DNA of 64,000 nucleotides from Spirochaetota bacterium (GTDB lineage: Bacteria; Spirochaetota; UBA4802; JAFGJZ01): positions 16,873 to 80,872 of the forward strand of contig JAFGRW010000105.1 in the NCBI GenBank assembly GCA_016934935.1, given 5' to 3'. Shown piece after piece: positions 39,586 through 48,906 of this stretch. A model generated the notes under the pieces. It did no database searches, was not told the origin of the DNA, and saw only the letters and a list, made by a program, of their open reading frames with translations. Each line of letters opens with the position of its first letter. Position 1 is the first letter of the stretch. Both the position numbers and the translations under genes were made by a program.

Positions 39586-40779
39586 ATGATAATACTCGTA
39601 ATTAATTGCGGCTCATCATCTATTAAGTTTCAGCTTTTTGATATGCCCACAAAAAAAGATATGGCTAAAGGGCTTATCGAGCGAATCGGTGAAGATGATG
39701 CTAAAATCACCTATAAGTACAATGGTGAAAAACATGTTGAGGTACTGCCGATTAAAGATCACAAGGCCGGCCTCGCAAAACTTGCACAGATGATTACCGA
39801 CGAAAAAACTGGGGTAATCTCTTCTTTATCAGAGATCGAAGCAGTAGGCCACCGAGTTGTTCATGGTGGAGAGTGTTACAATTCAAGCGTCTTGATAGAC
39901 GAAACCGTAATAAAGGGAATCGACGAGTGCGCAGAACTTGCTCCACTGCATAACCCGCCAAACCTTATGGGCATTAACGAAGCGATGTCAATGTTTCCCG
40001 GTGCGAAAAACGTAGCTGTTTTTGATACAGCTTTTCATCAGACTATACCTGATTACGCATTTACCTACCCTCTCCCTCATAAATATTACGAAGATTACAA
40101 AGTCAGAAGATATGGTTTTCACGGAACTTCACACGCCTATGTAACCGAAAGATCGGCCGAACTTTTGGGAAAACCTGTTGATCAGGTTAATCTGATTACC
40201 TGTCATCTTGGCAACGGATGTTCGATCACTGCCGTAAAAAACGGCAAGTCTGTTGATACCTCTATGGGACTGACCCCGCTAGAAGGGCTAGTGATGGGAA
40301 CAAGAAGCGGTGATATAGACCCGGCAATACTGTTTTATTTGGCAAAAAAAGAAAATTTAAAAATGGAAGATTTTGACCGTATACTTAACAAAGAATCCGG
40401 ACTTCTTGGTATTAGCGGCATATCTAATGATCAACGCAATCTCGAGGATCTTCAGGACACAAACGAAAGGGCAAAACTTGCGCTGGATATTTTTGATTAT
40501 AAACTCAAAAAATATATCGGTTCTTATATGGCTGTACTAAACGATGTAGATGCTATTGTCTTTACTGGCGGGATCGGAGAAAACGGTTCCCTGACCCGGG
40601 GTAAATCTTGTAGTGGCCTTGAAGCTCTCGGAGTTCAAATTGATGACAGGAAAAACGAAGAGACTATTCGCGGCAAAGAGGGTGAAATTTCCAAACCTTC
40701 AAGCAAGGTGAAAATTCTTGTTGTTCCAACCGACGAAGAGGGTCGTATTGCGAGTGATACCTATCAGCTTGTTAAGTGA
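39586..40779 (+). CDS. ackA: acetate kinase
   Basis: 397 residues, the family norm. It makes ATP from acetyl phosphate in fermentation. Motifs are NCGSSSIKFQLF at the N-terminus, VGHRVVHGG, VFDTAFHQT, YGFHGTSH, HLGNGCS and FTGGIGENG. The start at MIILVINCG follows GGAG by 8 bases; an upstream in-frame ATG has no site. No phosphotransacetylase gene is adjacent. A strong terminator follows. Confidence 0.96.
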   Translation: MIILVINCGSSSIKFQLFDMPTKKDMAKGLIERIGEDDAKITYKYNGEKHVEVLPIKDHKAGLAKLAQMITDEKTGVISSLSEIEAVGHRVVHGGECYNSSVLIDETVIKGIDECAELAPLHNPPNLMGINEAMSMFPGAKNVAVFDTAFHQTIPDYAFTYPLPHKYYEDYKVRRYGFHGTSHAYVTERSAELLGKPVDQVNLITCHLGNGCSITAVKNGKSVDTSMGLTPLEGLVMGTRSGDIDPAILFYLAKKENLKMEDFDRILNKESGLLGISGISNDQRNLEDLQDTNERAKLALDIFDYKLKKYIGSYMAVLNDVDAIVFTGGIGENGSLTRGKSCSGLEALGVQIDDRKNEETIRGKEGEISKPSSKVKILVVPTDEEGRIASDTYQLVK

Positions 40780-40788
40780 TTATTATAA

Positions 40789-40815
40789 GGCCGGTTACAT
40801 AAACCGGCCGTTTTT
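40789..40815 (+). terminator. rho-independent terminator after ackA
   Basis: An 8-bp GC-rich stem (GGCCGGTT / AACCGGCC) with a 5-base loop is followed by GTTTTTC, starting 10 bases after the ackA stop. Confidence 0.9.
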
Positions 40816-41132
40816 CAAATTAATTATTATTAGTGAACTTCCATCAATCACCCTCACTTCTTGTTATAACATCTATTAACCAGTTTTCAGAGCTCTACTT
40901 GAACACTTCATAAACAGCATCGGCATATTTCTATTTGTAAAAAATTTCGCTAATCAAACCGAAACGGTCTTATCTCCCAATAATCCAAATTTTGCCAAAC
41001 TCCGACTTAATATGTTGACCTCTTTAAAGAGATTTTATAGATTCTGATAATTAAAGTAAAGGGCATTTCTAACTGGAACATCGTCAACTTTAATTGTTAG
41101 AGATTACCTATAAACAACAGGTCTTTTTTATT
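40816..41132. other. intergenic region upstream of the tetR-type gene
   Basis: About 317 bases. No gene seen. The 3' part holds the candidate promoter and palindrome listed at 41015-41041. Confidence 0.4.
41015..41041 (+). promoter_or_regulatory. candidate promoter with internal palindrome, upstream of tetR-type gene
   Basis: TTGACC and TATAGA are 15 bases apart, and the spacer contains the perfect 12-base palindrome CTCTTTAAAGAG (41020-41031). A repressor site in the spacer is plausible. The palindrome differs from the one upstream of the glycosyltransferase gene. Confidence 0.35.
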
Positions 41133-41741
41133 ATGGATAAGAAACAGAAACAGCTGAAAAAAGGTGAGCGGACCAGGAAGATGATTCTTATGAGGGCGGG
41201 TACACTTTTCGCACAGAAAGGATATCATGCTGTATCAATAGATGAGATTATAGACGGTCTGGGAATAGCTAAAGGAACGATGTACCAATACTTTGACGGC
41301 AAGCTGGGTCTTTTAAAAGATCTGTTGAAATTTTGCCGAACAGAAATAGATTCTGTATTCGAATCTATTTCTGTTGAGCACAACGACTGCCGATCCGTAA
41401 TACGAGAAGCATACTTCAAGCTTAACAGACTCTATTTTAACACTTTTGATATGATCAATTTAAACATGAGTAGTGGCAATATCATTACAGATGAGAGCCA
41501 TAAACAAATTGCCTTTTATCTGATGGATCACTTCGTTAATCTACTCTCCCCCTTTAAAGAAGAGTTTCGTATCCGTCAAGACGAGATGCCCTTTGTTGTA
41601 TTTTTACAAGGAGAGCACATTCGGGGATATCTTCGTTACAACTTTGGACAGAGCGGAGCAGAAGATAAAGATATACATGAATCGATAGATTTTGCTCTCG
41701 ATATTCTTCAAAACGGTATATTTTCAAATAAAAAAAAATAA
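41133..41741 (+). CDS. TetR-family transcriptional regulator
   Basis: About 202 residues from MDKKQKQLKK. The N-terminal helix-turn-helix is clear: RTRKMILMRAGTLFAQKGYHAVSIDEIIDGLGIAKGTMYQYFDGKLGLLKDLL. The C-terminal ligand domain is divergent, as usual. The glycosyltransferase gene starts 114 bases downstream behind a promoter with a perfect operator-like palindrome, so it is the likely target. Ligand unknown. Confidence 0.88.
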   Translation: MDKKQKQLKKGERTRKMILMRAGTLFAQKGYHAVSIDEIIDGLGIAKGTMYQYFDGKLGLLKDLLKFCRTEIDSVFESISVEHNDCRSVIREAYFKLNRLYFNTFDMINLNMSSGNIITDESHKQIAFYLMDHFVNLLSPFKEEFRIRQDEMPFVVFLQGEHIRGYLRYNFGQSGAEDKDIHESIDFALDILQNGIFSNKKK

Positions 41742-41796
41742 TGATCTGATAATTTATAACTAAAGCAAAATATTTTGACAACCTTTAAATAATTTA

Positions 41797-41826
41797 TTGA
41801 CAAAACTGAACTTTCAGTTTTACTAA
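41797..41826 (+). promoter_or_regulatory. promoter with TetR-type operator
   Basis: A consensus TTGACA (41797-41802) is followed by a perfect inverted repeat, AAAACTGAA-CT-TTCAGTTTT (41802-41821), and a weak -10 (TACTAA, 18-base spacer). Placing a palindrome between -35 and -10 is the classic layout for TetR-type repression. It lies 35 bases before the glycosyltransferase start. Confidence 0.6.
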
Positions 41827-41855
41827 TTGAATCTTATCATACTCTTGGAGGAATT

Positions 41856-43736
41856 ATGAAATTCAGGGATTTTGACAATAGGCACCTGACAACACTAGAG
41901 CTCTCAATTTGGGTAATTTTACTTGCTGCTGGGTTATTTATGCTAATATTTGGAATAACTCACGAAGGCATCTGGTACGACGAGTCGTATTCCATCGCGG
42001 CAGTAGACAATACTTTTATCGATCTTGTTGGTATGATCGGTCGAGACAGCCATCCTCCGCTCTATTTCGTAATGCTAAAGATATTTGTTACAATATTCGG
42101 AAAATCAATACTGACACTTCGCCTTTTTTCGGCCCTTTCCATCTTCAGCATGGGAGTACTCGGATTTACACATATAAGAAAATTAATATCAAACCGTGCA
42201 GGTTTAATTTATTCTGCTATGATTTTTTTAACACCTGTTTCGGTTTTCCAGGCTCAAGAGACAAGAATGTACGCTTTATGCGGAGCATTTGTCATGGCAG
42301 CCATGATACTTCTTTTTTACGCAATCAATCAAAACAGCTTTAAAACCTGGATTGCAGGATCCTTAGCAGCTTACGCAGCCGCACTTACCCACTATTACGG
42401 ATTGATTGCTGTAACAATACTTTATGCTCTTCTGCTTGGCTATTTTATTATCTGCAATAGAGACCTTGTTAAACGCCTTGTTATAACCTGCATTCTTCTT
42501 GTTCTATTTTATTCTCCTGTTTTTTATATGCTGGTTTATCAAACATCGAGAATTTCAAAGGGATTCTGGATTGACCCAATCTCTATATCAAGGGCATTAT
42601 CTCTTTTTACTTATTATTTCGGTTATAAATTCGAAATGCCTTTCACCGTCTTCACTACAATCGCTTCTATACTGGCCGTTGTATTTTTATGTTTAACCAT
42701 TTTTTCATTTTATAAAAACCGCAAACAAACCGATTATTTTGCTGTTATCTCCATAATACTCTTTTTTCTGACAATTCTTGCCGGCTTTGTTTTAAGTGCT
42801 GTTTTCAGACCGATCCTTATCAGTCGCTATATCACAGCAGTCTTTGGTCCTTTTCTATTTGCAATGGCATACGGAATAAACTCTTTAAAAAAACCGGAAC
42901 TCATTGCAAGTTCTATTATACTATATATTATCGCTACATCGCCGGTTCTCTACGGCATCTATTCTAATAACTTTAATGGACCTATGAACACAGTATACGA
43001 TTCAATAAAGGGCGAAGTGAATAAAGATGATATTTTTATTCACGGCAGTGAACATACTTTTGGAACCTTTTATGTCTATTTTCCCGGCAACAAGCATTTC
43101 TTGTATATTCCGGATGATCACAATCCCTATTCAAACTATGAAGTATTTAAGTTAAACGGAGATTACGGGGTCAATTTCAACAAGTACCTGGATATGGCAA
43201 AGACCCGTGTCTGGCTGACAAACCGACCCGGTGACCCAACAAATCTTTCAGCGGTCGAAATACTGAAACATCCGCATATGAAAAGCGAATGCGATGTTTC
43301 AAGATTCAATACGAAAATGGGCTGGTACGAGGTAGAGCTGAGTTCATTTAGCTATACACATAAAAAAGATCCATCTGATTCACCCAGTTTCGGCGATCTT
43401 AAAATTACCGTTACAGGAATACGCGGTAATGATCCTATATATTGTGGTTTTTTTAACAGTGAACCACTCAATTCTGAGAACGTTATGACAAAAGTCAAAA
43501 GTACTCCCATGGATGGAGAGGCAGCAATATTCATACGCGGGTTAAAATTCGGCAGGTACGCCATATTCGGATGGCAGGATCTGAATAATGATATAAGATG
43601 GAATTCTGAAGCAGAAGGTATTGTTATCTTTGGAAAATCACCAAAAAAATTTGGTGATGCGCTTTCACTTGATGAAAACGGATTTGATTTTGATGAAAAC
43701 AACATTGAGCATACCATCGAGATCCGGTATCCATGA
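41856..43736 (+). CDS. GT39-type membrane glycosyltransferase fused to a DUF2141-like domain
   Basis: 626 residues with GGAGG before the ATG. The N-terminal ~350 residues are a multi-helix GT-C fold: the acidic motif IWYDESYSIAAVD (about residue 37) and DSHPPLYFVMLK match the ArnT/PMT family, which moves sugars from lipid-linked donors. A soluble region follows (about 370-500). The last ~115 residues (DLKITVTGIRGNDPIYCGFFNSEP...IRGLKFGRYAIFGWQDLNNDIRW) match the DUF2141 pattern, normally a separate exported protein. The fusion is unusual in my experience. A TetR-type gene and operator lie directly upstream. Confidence 0.8.
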   Translation: MKFRDFDNRHLTTLELSIWVILLAAGLFMLIFGITHEGIWYDESYSIAAVDNTFIDLVGMIGRDSHPPLYFVMLKIFVTIFGKSILTLRLFSALSIFSMGVLGFTHIRKLISNRAGLIYSAMIFLTPVSVFQAQETRMYALCGAFVMAAMILLFYAINQNSFKTWIAGSLAAYAAALTHYYGLIAVTILYALLLGYFIICNRDLVKRLVITCILLVLFYSPVFYMLVYQTSRISKGFWIDPISISRALSLFTYYFGYKFEMPFTVFTTIASILAVVFLCLTIFSFYKNRKQTDYFAVISIILFFLTILAGFVLSAVFRPILISRYITAVFGPFLFAMAYGINSLKKPELIASSIILYIIATSPVLYGIYSNNFNGPMNTVYDSIKGEVNKDDIFIHGSEHTFGTFYVYFPGNKHFLYIPDDHNPYSNYEVFKLNGDYGVNFNKYLDMAKTRVWLTNRPGDPTNLSAVEILKHPHMKSECDVSRFNTKMGWYEVELSSFSYTHKKDPSDSPSFGDLKITVTGIRGNDPIYCGFFNSEPLNSENVMTKVKSTPMDGEAAIFIRGLKFGRYAIFGWQDLNNDIRWNSEAEGIVIFGKSPKKFGDALSLDENGFDFDENNIEHTIEIRYP

Positions 43737-43750
43737 TATTTTTTTCATTT

Positions 43751-43786
43751 AATAAAAAGCGATGACATAGTGTATCGCTTTTTATT
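43751..43786. terminator. bidirectional terminator
   Basis: A 13-bp perfect stem (AATAAAAAGCGAT / ATCGCTTTTTATT) with a 10-base loop has A- and T-runs on both sides. It lies between the convergent glycosyltransferase and GGDEF/EAL genes and can serve both. Confidence 0.9.
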
Positions 43787-43901
43787 TATATAAATTCTGG
43801 AAGACAACGGATCAAAAGACTTAATAATTTTAGAGTCCGATTAAAAATAGGTTTTTTGTAAATACTCAGTATAAAATTTCAATCAATATAATCAAAATGA
43901 A

Positions 43902-46382
43902 TCAGCTCTGACTCTTTACCGGATTTTTCTTTATAAACTCCAGAAAACTCTCTTGAGATAGAGGTTTGCTGTAATAATAGCCCTGTATTTCGTCACACTC
44001 TACCTGAGCAAGGTATGCCAATTGCTCTTCGGTTTCGATACCTTCGCCAATCACCTCAAGACCCAAAGAATGCGCCATGGCTATTATTGCCTTTATTATC
44101 TTGCGGTTGCTCTCATTTTCACCAATAGTCATTACAAACGAGCGGTCAATTTTGATATGCGAAATAGGGAAATCCTTTATGTAACTTAGAGAAGAGTAAC
44201 CAGTGCCAAAATCGTCAATGGAAAACCTTACACCCGCCAGACTCAGCTGCTTCATCTTTATGGCTATCTCTTCGGGATCTTCGACCATTAAACCCTCTGT
44301 TATCTCTAACTCAACTCTCCCCTTTGCGGCACCGCTTTTTTCAAAAGCTTTCTCGACAATTGACAAAAACTGCTCGTCTCTAAATTGCCGCGGAGAAATA
44401 TTTATGGCAATACGTATTTTGTAACCCATATCCGCTAATGATTTTTGAAAACCTAGAGCCTGATTTAACACCCAGGCCCCGATTGGAACGATAAGACTAT
44501 TGTTTTCAATTATCGGGATAAATTTATCTGGCTCTACATAACCATGAGAACTTTTCCAGCGCAAAAGAACTTCCATACCGCACACTTCACCATTACGATT
44601 AATAAACGGTTGGTACAAAAGATTAAATTCACCTCTGTCCAGTGCACCTCTTAGATCCTTTTCCAAAAGAACCCTATTCACAGCTCTGATATTCATCTCG
44701 GTATTATAGAAAGAAAAGCTGTTCTTGACTTTTTTTGCGTCCCTAAGAGCAATATCACTATTCTTGATCAGATCTTCTATATCAATACCATCTTTTGGAT
44801 AAACGGCTATTCCGATGCTCACTCCAATGAAAAGGCGCTCGCTATCACATATAAAAGGCTTTGCAAGTTTTCCGATAATCTTTTCAGCAACCGATGCCGC
44901 AGCATATTCATCATCAATATTATTCAGAATTACAACAAACTCATCACCACCAATACGAAAAATATAATCAGTTTCACGGATAGTGTTTGAAAGACGGTCG
45001 CTAACATAACAGAGCAGTTTATCACCAATACTGTGCCCTGCCGTCTCGTTAACATCTTTGAATTCATCAAGATCAATAAACAGGAACGCTTTCATTGACT
45101 GATAACGGTTACGCGCTGATTGAAGAAGCGAATCAGATACCGTTTCATAAAGAGCTTTACGGTTAGCTAATCCAGTTAGCGGATCGTGAAAAGCAAGGTA
45201 TGACAGCTGTTCCTCTGACTGTTTCTTTTCTGTAATATCCTCTATTATTCGTATAAGTCTGAAAATTTCACCTGAGCGGTTTTTAACCGGATAGATACGG
45301 TCACGCACCCAGGCAACTTTTGCCCTGTTATAAATTCGGTATTCACACTCACTATTACGCGTTATTCGGCTAAAGTCCAAAGAACTCTTAAACAGATGAC
45401 GATCGTCAAAATGAACAGCATTTTTCCATATTCCGCAATCATTATAGACCTCTTTAACCGGAATATTGAAAATATGTTTAAACAATGAATTTATATAGTA
45501 AGTCTTAACTGGCGGGTAATCCGTAATCCACACCACCTCATTCACATTTCTCGCAATAAGCTTAAGATTCTTCTGACTCTCACGTAACTCCATCAGTGTT
45601 TGATCTGTTAAACCTGCCTTATCAAAAAATGTCTTAACAAGAAAAAAGCTGTACAGCAAAAGGAATAGAATAACACCAATTGATGTGCGTGGGAAATTAA
45701 TACTGGGAAAAAGGCAAACATTGTATCCATAATATAACCGCAAAACATCACTTAACGAAAAAAAAGTCAGCATAAAAACACCTGCAAACTGAATACCGCC
45801 CTCATAGTAGTTGCCAGACCTTATCAGTCTTAAAAAGAATATAAAACATGAGCTTAAGGTTAACAGCATTACAATAATGTTTCTGACATTATACAAAATA
45901 CCGTATTCGTACATGCGGTAAATATTTGCGTAGGTCAATTCAGAAGGAATATTATCTGGTCGCTGTAAAAAAAGTGGATGATTAAAATATAGCAACACAG
46001 AGCTAACCAGGGCCATAGACAAACCACTGACCATAAATGTCATAAACAACCGTTTATGATATTTATTTTTAGTTTCCAGAGTAAAAAACAGATATGACAC
46101 AGAAAATATCAACAACGATATAGCCACCTGCTTAATCGAATAGAACACAAATGCGTCGTTGTACGATCTAAAAAGAATTCCGTTAAAACGTATTAGCGCC
46201 TCGCAAATACTGTAAAGAGTAATATTTAGCGAAAGAACAAACGATGAACTGTAATAGTAAGAGCCGCATTTACGGTAAAAATAGAGGAACATCATGGCAA
46301 GCAAAAAGGATATGGCCGATGACACCGATGGTAATACCAGATTAATTATTATTTCCAAACTGAAGTTTTCAAACATAATCAT
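43902..46382 (-). CDS. membrane-bound PAS-GGDEF-EAL cyclic-di-GMP protein
   Basis: 826 residues. The N-terminal ~235 residues are seven or eight membrane helices forming a 7TM-like sensor. A PAS domain follows (about 265-390, with VVWITDYPP and VRDRIYPVKNRSGEIFRLIRIIEDITE). GGDEF is intact (RIGGDEFVVIL), so diguanylate cyclase activity is plausible. The EAL domain has EVLLRW at the signature, ELEITEG, IDDFGTGYSSLSYI and GEGIETEEQ; E-x-L variants are commonly active phosphodiesterases. Two ATGs (46382 and 46376) are possible and neither has a strong ribosome site. Single gene. Confidence 0.92.
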   Translation of the reverse strand: MIMFENFSLEIIINLVLPSVSSAISFLLAMMFLYFYRKCGSYYYSSSFVLSLNITLYSICEALIRFNGILFRSYNDAFVFYSIKQVAISLLIFSVSYLFFTLETKNKYHKRLFMTFMVSGLSMALVSSVLLYFNHPLFLQRPDNIPSELTYANIYRMYEYGILYNVRNIIVMLLTLSSCFIFFLRLIRSGNYYEGGIQFAGVFMLTFFSLSDVLRLYYGYNVCLFPSINFPRTSIGVILFLLLYSFFLVKTFFDKAGLTDQTLMELRESQKNLKLIARNVNEVVWITDYPPVKTYYINSLFKHIFNIPVKEVYNDCGIWKNAVHFDDRHLFKSSLDFSRITRNSECEYRIYNRAKVAWVRDRIYPVKNRSGEIFRLIRIIEDITEKKQSEEQLSYLAFHDPLTGLANRKALYETVSDSLLQSARNRYQSMKAFLFIDLDEFKDVNETAGHSIGDKLLCYVSDRLSNTIRETDYIFRIGGDEFVVILNNIDDEYAAASVAEKIIGKLAKPFICDSERLFIGVSIGIAVYPKDGIDIEDLIKNSDIALRDAKKVKNSFSFYNTEMNIRAVNRVLLEKDLRGALDRGEFNLLYQPFINRNGEVCGMEVLLRWKSSHGYVEPDKFIPIIENNSLIVPIGAWVLNQALGFQKSLADMGYKIRIAINISPRQFRDEQFLSIVEKAFEKSGAAKGRVELEITEGLMVEDPEEIAIKMKQLSLAGVRFSIDDFGTGYSSLSYIKDFPISHIKIDRSFVMTIGENESNRKIIKAIIAMAHSLGLEVIGEGIETEEQLAYLAQVECDEIQGYYYSKPLSQESFLEFIKKNPVKSQS

Positions 46383-46408
46383 TTATCATCGCATTATATG
46401 CAATTAAT

Positions 46409-47029
46409 TCACATTAATGCGATACCTATTTTATATAGTATCAGATAATAGCTCTCTCTGATTAGAAATTCAAGCTTTTTCTCGCTTCCCTTAAAACGGG
46501 TTGTCGGTGTAGCCGATGGATAAACAGTCATACCGTGAAATTCGGCGATAACTGCTGCCCTTTTCAAATGGTAGGGATCGGAAACCAGCGTAAAAGTTTT
46601 TAAACCGTACTTCTCGGCAATTTTACCCGCATAAAAAATATTCTCTTCAGTAGTTCTGGATTTATTTTCTATAAGTATAAACTTCTCATTTACTCCATTT
46701 TTTATCGCATAACGCCTTGCAATAACAGATTCCCCGGGCTCATCTTCACCGCCTTTACCACCAGTGAAAATAATGTATCGGCACATACCCGCGTCATACA
46801 GACGTATTGCATGATTAATTCTCTCCTTGAATACCGGGGAGGGATTTTTCCCCCACGCTGCCGCCCCCAATACTATGACTGCATCTGTCTTGATTACAGC
46901 CTTGTCGCGAGGATATGAATAGACAGTATATACGGTATACGTAAAAAAAATCAGAGCTGCAAAAAGTAATAGCAACAAGGCAATCACGATCTGTTTAATT
47001 CTTTTTATCAATTTTGCAACGATTTTCAT
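46409..47029 (-). CDS. YdcF/SanA-like DUF218 protein
   Basis: 206 residues: an N-terminal membrane helix (IVIALLLLLFAALIFFTYTVY) and then the DUF218 domain with AVIVLGAAAWGKNPSPVFKERINHAIRLY, IIFTGGKGGEDEPGESV, ENKSRTTEENIFYAG and LVSDPYHLKRA. The family is linked to envelope integrity and vancomycin tolerance (SanA) or to SAM binding (YdcF); the exact role is unknown. It lies 12 bases after rsmD on the same transcript. Confidence 0.85.
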   Translation of the reverse strand: MKIVAKLIKRIKQIVIALLLLLFAALIFFTYTVYTVYSYPRDKAVIKTDAVIVLGAAAWGKNPSPVFKERINHAIRLYDAGMCRYIIFTGGKGGEDEPGESVIARRYAIKNGVNEKFILIENKSRTTEENIFYAGKIAEKYGLKTFTLVSDPYHLKRAAVIAEFHGMTVYPSATPTTRFKGSEKKLEFLIRESYYLILYKIGIALM

Positions 47030-47041
47030 TTAACTTTTGCC

Positions 47042-47620
47042 TCACAAACCGGGCGAATAAATATAAAGAGCCAAAGAAGTCGCTCCATATACATGAACAG
47101 ATTCTGTAACAAACATTTCAGGAATAGAAACCAGTTCATTTTTTGAGTGGTATTGAATAAGTATCTGGCATCCCTTATTCAGAATACCACGCCGTTCAAG
47201 CAAAGAGAGCGTTTGCCCGTATAAACTGACCTTTCCACGTTTTTTGACATAGGGCGGATCGAGGTACACCACATCAAAAATATATTCCCTTTTGAAAAGA
47301 TAACGGATACAGACTTCATCAGCAAAATTTAAAATCTTTATTTTTTGGGCAATCCCGAAATTATCAGCACATCTCTTTATAAACTGATAACGCTTTTTAT
47401 CTCGCTCGTTTATAACAACTTCAGCCCCTCTACTGAAGGCCTCAAACCCAATTTGTCCTGACCCTCCATAAAGATCAAGAAAGGAACATCCATTGATAAC
47501 CGGACCAATAATGGAAAAAACTGACTCCTTCACTTTACCGGATGTTACGTCGGCCTGATCAAACGAGCTGTTGTTGAAAGGAATATTGCGTCCTTTGAGT
47601 AAACCGGTAACTACCCTCAT
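47042..47620 (-). CDS. rsmD: 16S rRNA (guanine966-N2)-methyltransferase
   Basis: 192 residues. It methylates G966 of 16S rRNA. Motifs are the N-terminal MRVVTGLLKGRNIPF, the VTSGKVKESVFSIIG segment (T-x-x-x-V-K/R-E-S/A in the family), the SAM loop FLDLYGGSGQIGFEAFSRGA and the catalytic DPPYVKK. Its ATG directly follows the stop of the DUF1858 gene, and a DUF218 gene follows. Confidence 0.92.
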   Translation of the reverse strand: MRVVTGLLKGRNIPFNNSSFDQADVTSGKVKESVFSIIGPVINGCSFLDLYGGSGQIGFEAFSRGAEVVINERDKKRYQFIKRCADNFGIAQKIKILNFADEVCIRYLFKREYIFDVVYLDPPYVKKRGKVSLYGQTLSLLERRGILNKGCQILIQYHSKNELVSIPEMFVTESVHVYGATSLALYIYSPGL

Positions 47621-47815
47621 CTATTCTACGGAACTGTTCAGATCGTTTAAAAATTTTTCCGGATCAAGTCCATTATTGATAATAACTCTGGAAATAGTAT
47701 CTTGCGACGAGCCATGACAGCCCGCACAATACAAATCATATTTTTTGAAAACCTTACCAGCTGTACCAGGCATTTTCAGAGCCTCCTCAACTGTTGTATC
47801 AAGTTCTATTTTCAT
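47621..47815 (-). CDS. DUF1858-domain protein
   Basis: 64 residues from the ATG at 47815 (MKIELDTTVEEAL), with AGGAT 7 bases upstream. It has the DUF1858 pattern TTVEEALKMPGTAGKVFKKYDLYCAGCHGSS, where the C-x-x-C pair is conserved, and ends in NGLDPEKFLNDLN. The domain is associated with redox and iron-sulfur proteins, but its function is not established. First gene of the transcript with rsmD. Confidence 0.82.
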   Translation of the reverse strand: MKIELDTTVEEALKMPGTAGKVFKKYDLYCAGCHGSSQDTISRVIINNGLDPEKFLNDLNSSVE

Positions 47816-48166
47816 CTCGATTATCCTAATTATGGCCTGAATATACGGCACTTTTTCCCAATAATCAGATGGTGTTTAACCTGTGTCAATTGTTATTCAT
47901 AACTAAACCCAAAACCGAAAAATCTTTTGAAATCATATTACGGCACACTCACTGAAACTAAGCCGAAAAAAAATCCAAAAATATATATTTTTTTTCAGCA
48001 CAATAATGATTGAATTTAAAGAGTTAATAAACAGTATGAAGCTTTAAGTTTTTCGTAATATATAACAACAATTCAGTTCTTTTTATTATCTATCGAAATT
48101 ATTTTCTTGCAAAAATTCAACGATATAGCAAACATGACTGCAAATAATCATCAAATGGGGAATCCA
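47816..48166. other. divergent intergenic region between DUF1858 gene and rpmB
   Basis: About 351 AT-rich bases. No gene is convincing; the frames extending upstream of rpmB have no ribosome site. No clear promoter was found. Confidence 0.35.
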
Positions 48167-48355
48167 ATGGCAAAATGTGAAATCTGTGGAAAATCAGTGC
48201 AGTTTGGATGCAATGTCAGCCACTCACATAAAAGAACTAACAAAATGTGGAAGCCGAATATAAAAAAAGTACGCGTTCTTCAGGCTGGAAGCAAAGTGCG
48301 CAAATATGTTTGCACTCAATGCATACGTTCGGGAAAAGTGACAAAAGCTGTATAA
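48167..48355 (+). CDS. rpmB: 50S ribosomal protein L28, zinc-binding form
   Basis: 62 residues, the normal size. The start at MAKCEICGK follows GGGGAA by 6 bases. The CEIC and CTQC pairs mark the C+ (zinc-ribbon) paralogue type; zinc-free paralogues take over in zinc-limited cells in some bacteria. The body VSHSHKRTNKMWKPNIKKVRV is the rRNA-contact region. Confidence 0.95.
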   Translation: MAKCEICGKSVQFGCNVSHSHKRTNKMWKPNIKKVRVLQAGSKVRKYVCTQCIRSGKVTKAV

Positions 48356-48392
48356 GCTCTCAAAACAATTCATCTATTAATGTATTAATGAC

Positions 48393-48425
48393 AGCCGGGG
48401 ATATTCCCGGCTTTCGTGTTTTATC
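48393..48425 (+). terminator. terminator after rpmB
   Basis: AGCCGGG / CCCGGCT form a 7-bp stem around a 6-base loop, followed by TTCGTGTTTTA. It lies about 40 bases after the rpmB stop. Confidence 0.75.
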
Positions 48426-48461
48426 CTTATCCACATTATCAACGGCATCAACGATTAAACC

Positions 48462-48490
48462 TTGACATACTCGCCATATCTTGCACTAAT
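48462..48490 (+). promoter_or_regulatory. candidate promoter for the STAS/anti-sigma operon
   Basis: TTGACA and ACTAAT are 17 bases apart, about 80 bases before the STAS gene. The -35 is consensus and the -10 matches four of six positions. Confidence 0.45.
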
Positions 48491-48567
48491 TACAGAAAGC
48501 TTCGGCAATTATAAAGCTCTAAACAGCAAATTCCCGGTTCGCTTAAGGCTTGTTTTCAGGAGGTTTC

Positions 48568-48906
48568 ATGGCTGCATTAACTTATTCTCGAGAAAAACGC
48601 GGAAAATCCGTAATTGTCAAAATCGGCGGATCACTTGACGCAAAAACCGCTCCGACACTGGATAAAAAGCTTTCAGATGAAGTTGATCAGGTTCCGGAAA
48701 AACTTGTTATTTCCATGGAAAAACTAGAATATATTGCCAGTGCCGGCATGGGGACATTAATCAATTATAATGAAATAATGTCAAAAAAAGGGAAAAAACT
48801 GATTTTATGTGATCTTCCTGACAAAATTACAAAAATCATAAAGATGCTTGGTTTTATTAACTTTTTTTCAATATGCAAAACTCTGGATGACGCAGAAAAT
48901 GGATAA
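48568..48906 (+). CDS. STAS-domain anti-sigma factor antagonist
   Basis: 112 residues from MAALTYSREK, five bases after AGGAGG. The STAS fold is clear: VIVKIGGSLDAKTAPTLDKKL, LVISMEKLEYIASAGMGTLINYNEIM. In family members the Ser of D-S-x-G-x-G is phosphorylated by a cognate kinase; here the motif is A-S-A-G-M-G with Ser kept. It overlaps the kinase gene by 8 bases, so the two form a partner-switching pair. Confidence 0.9.
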   Translation: MAALTYSREKRGKSVIVKIGGSLDAKTAPTLDKKLSDEVDQVPEKLVISMEKLEYIASAGMGTLINYNEIMSKKGKKLILCDLPDKITKIIKMLGFINFFSICKTLDDAENG

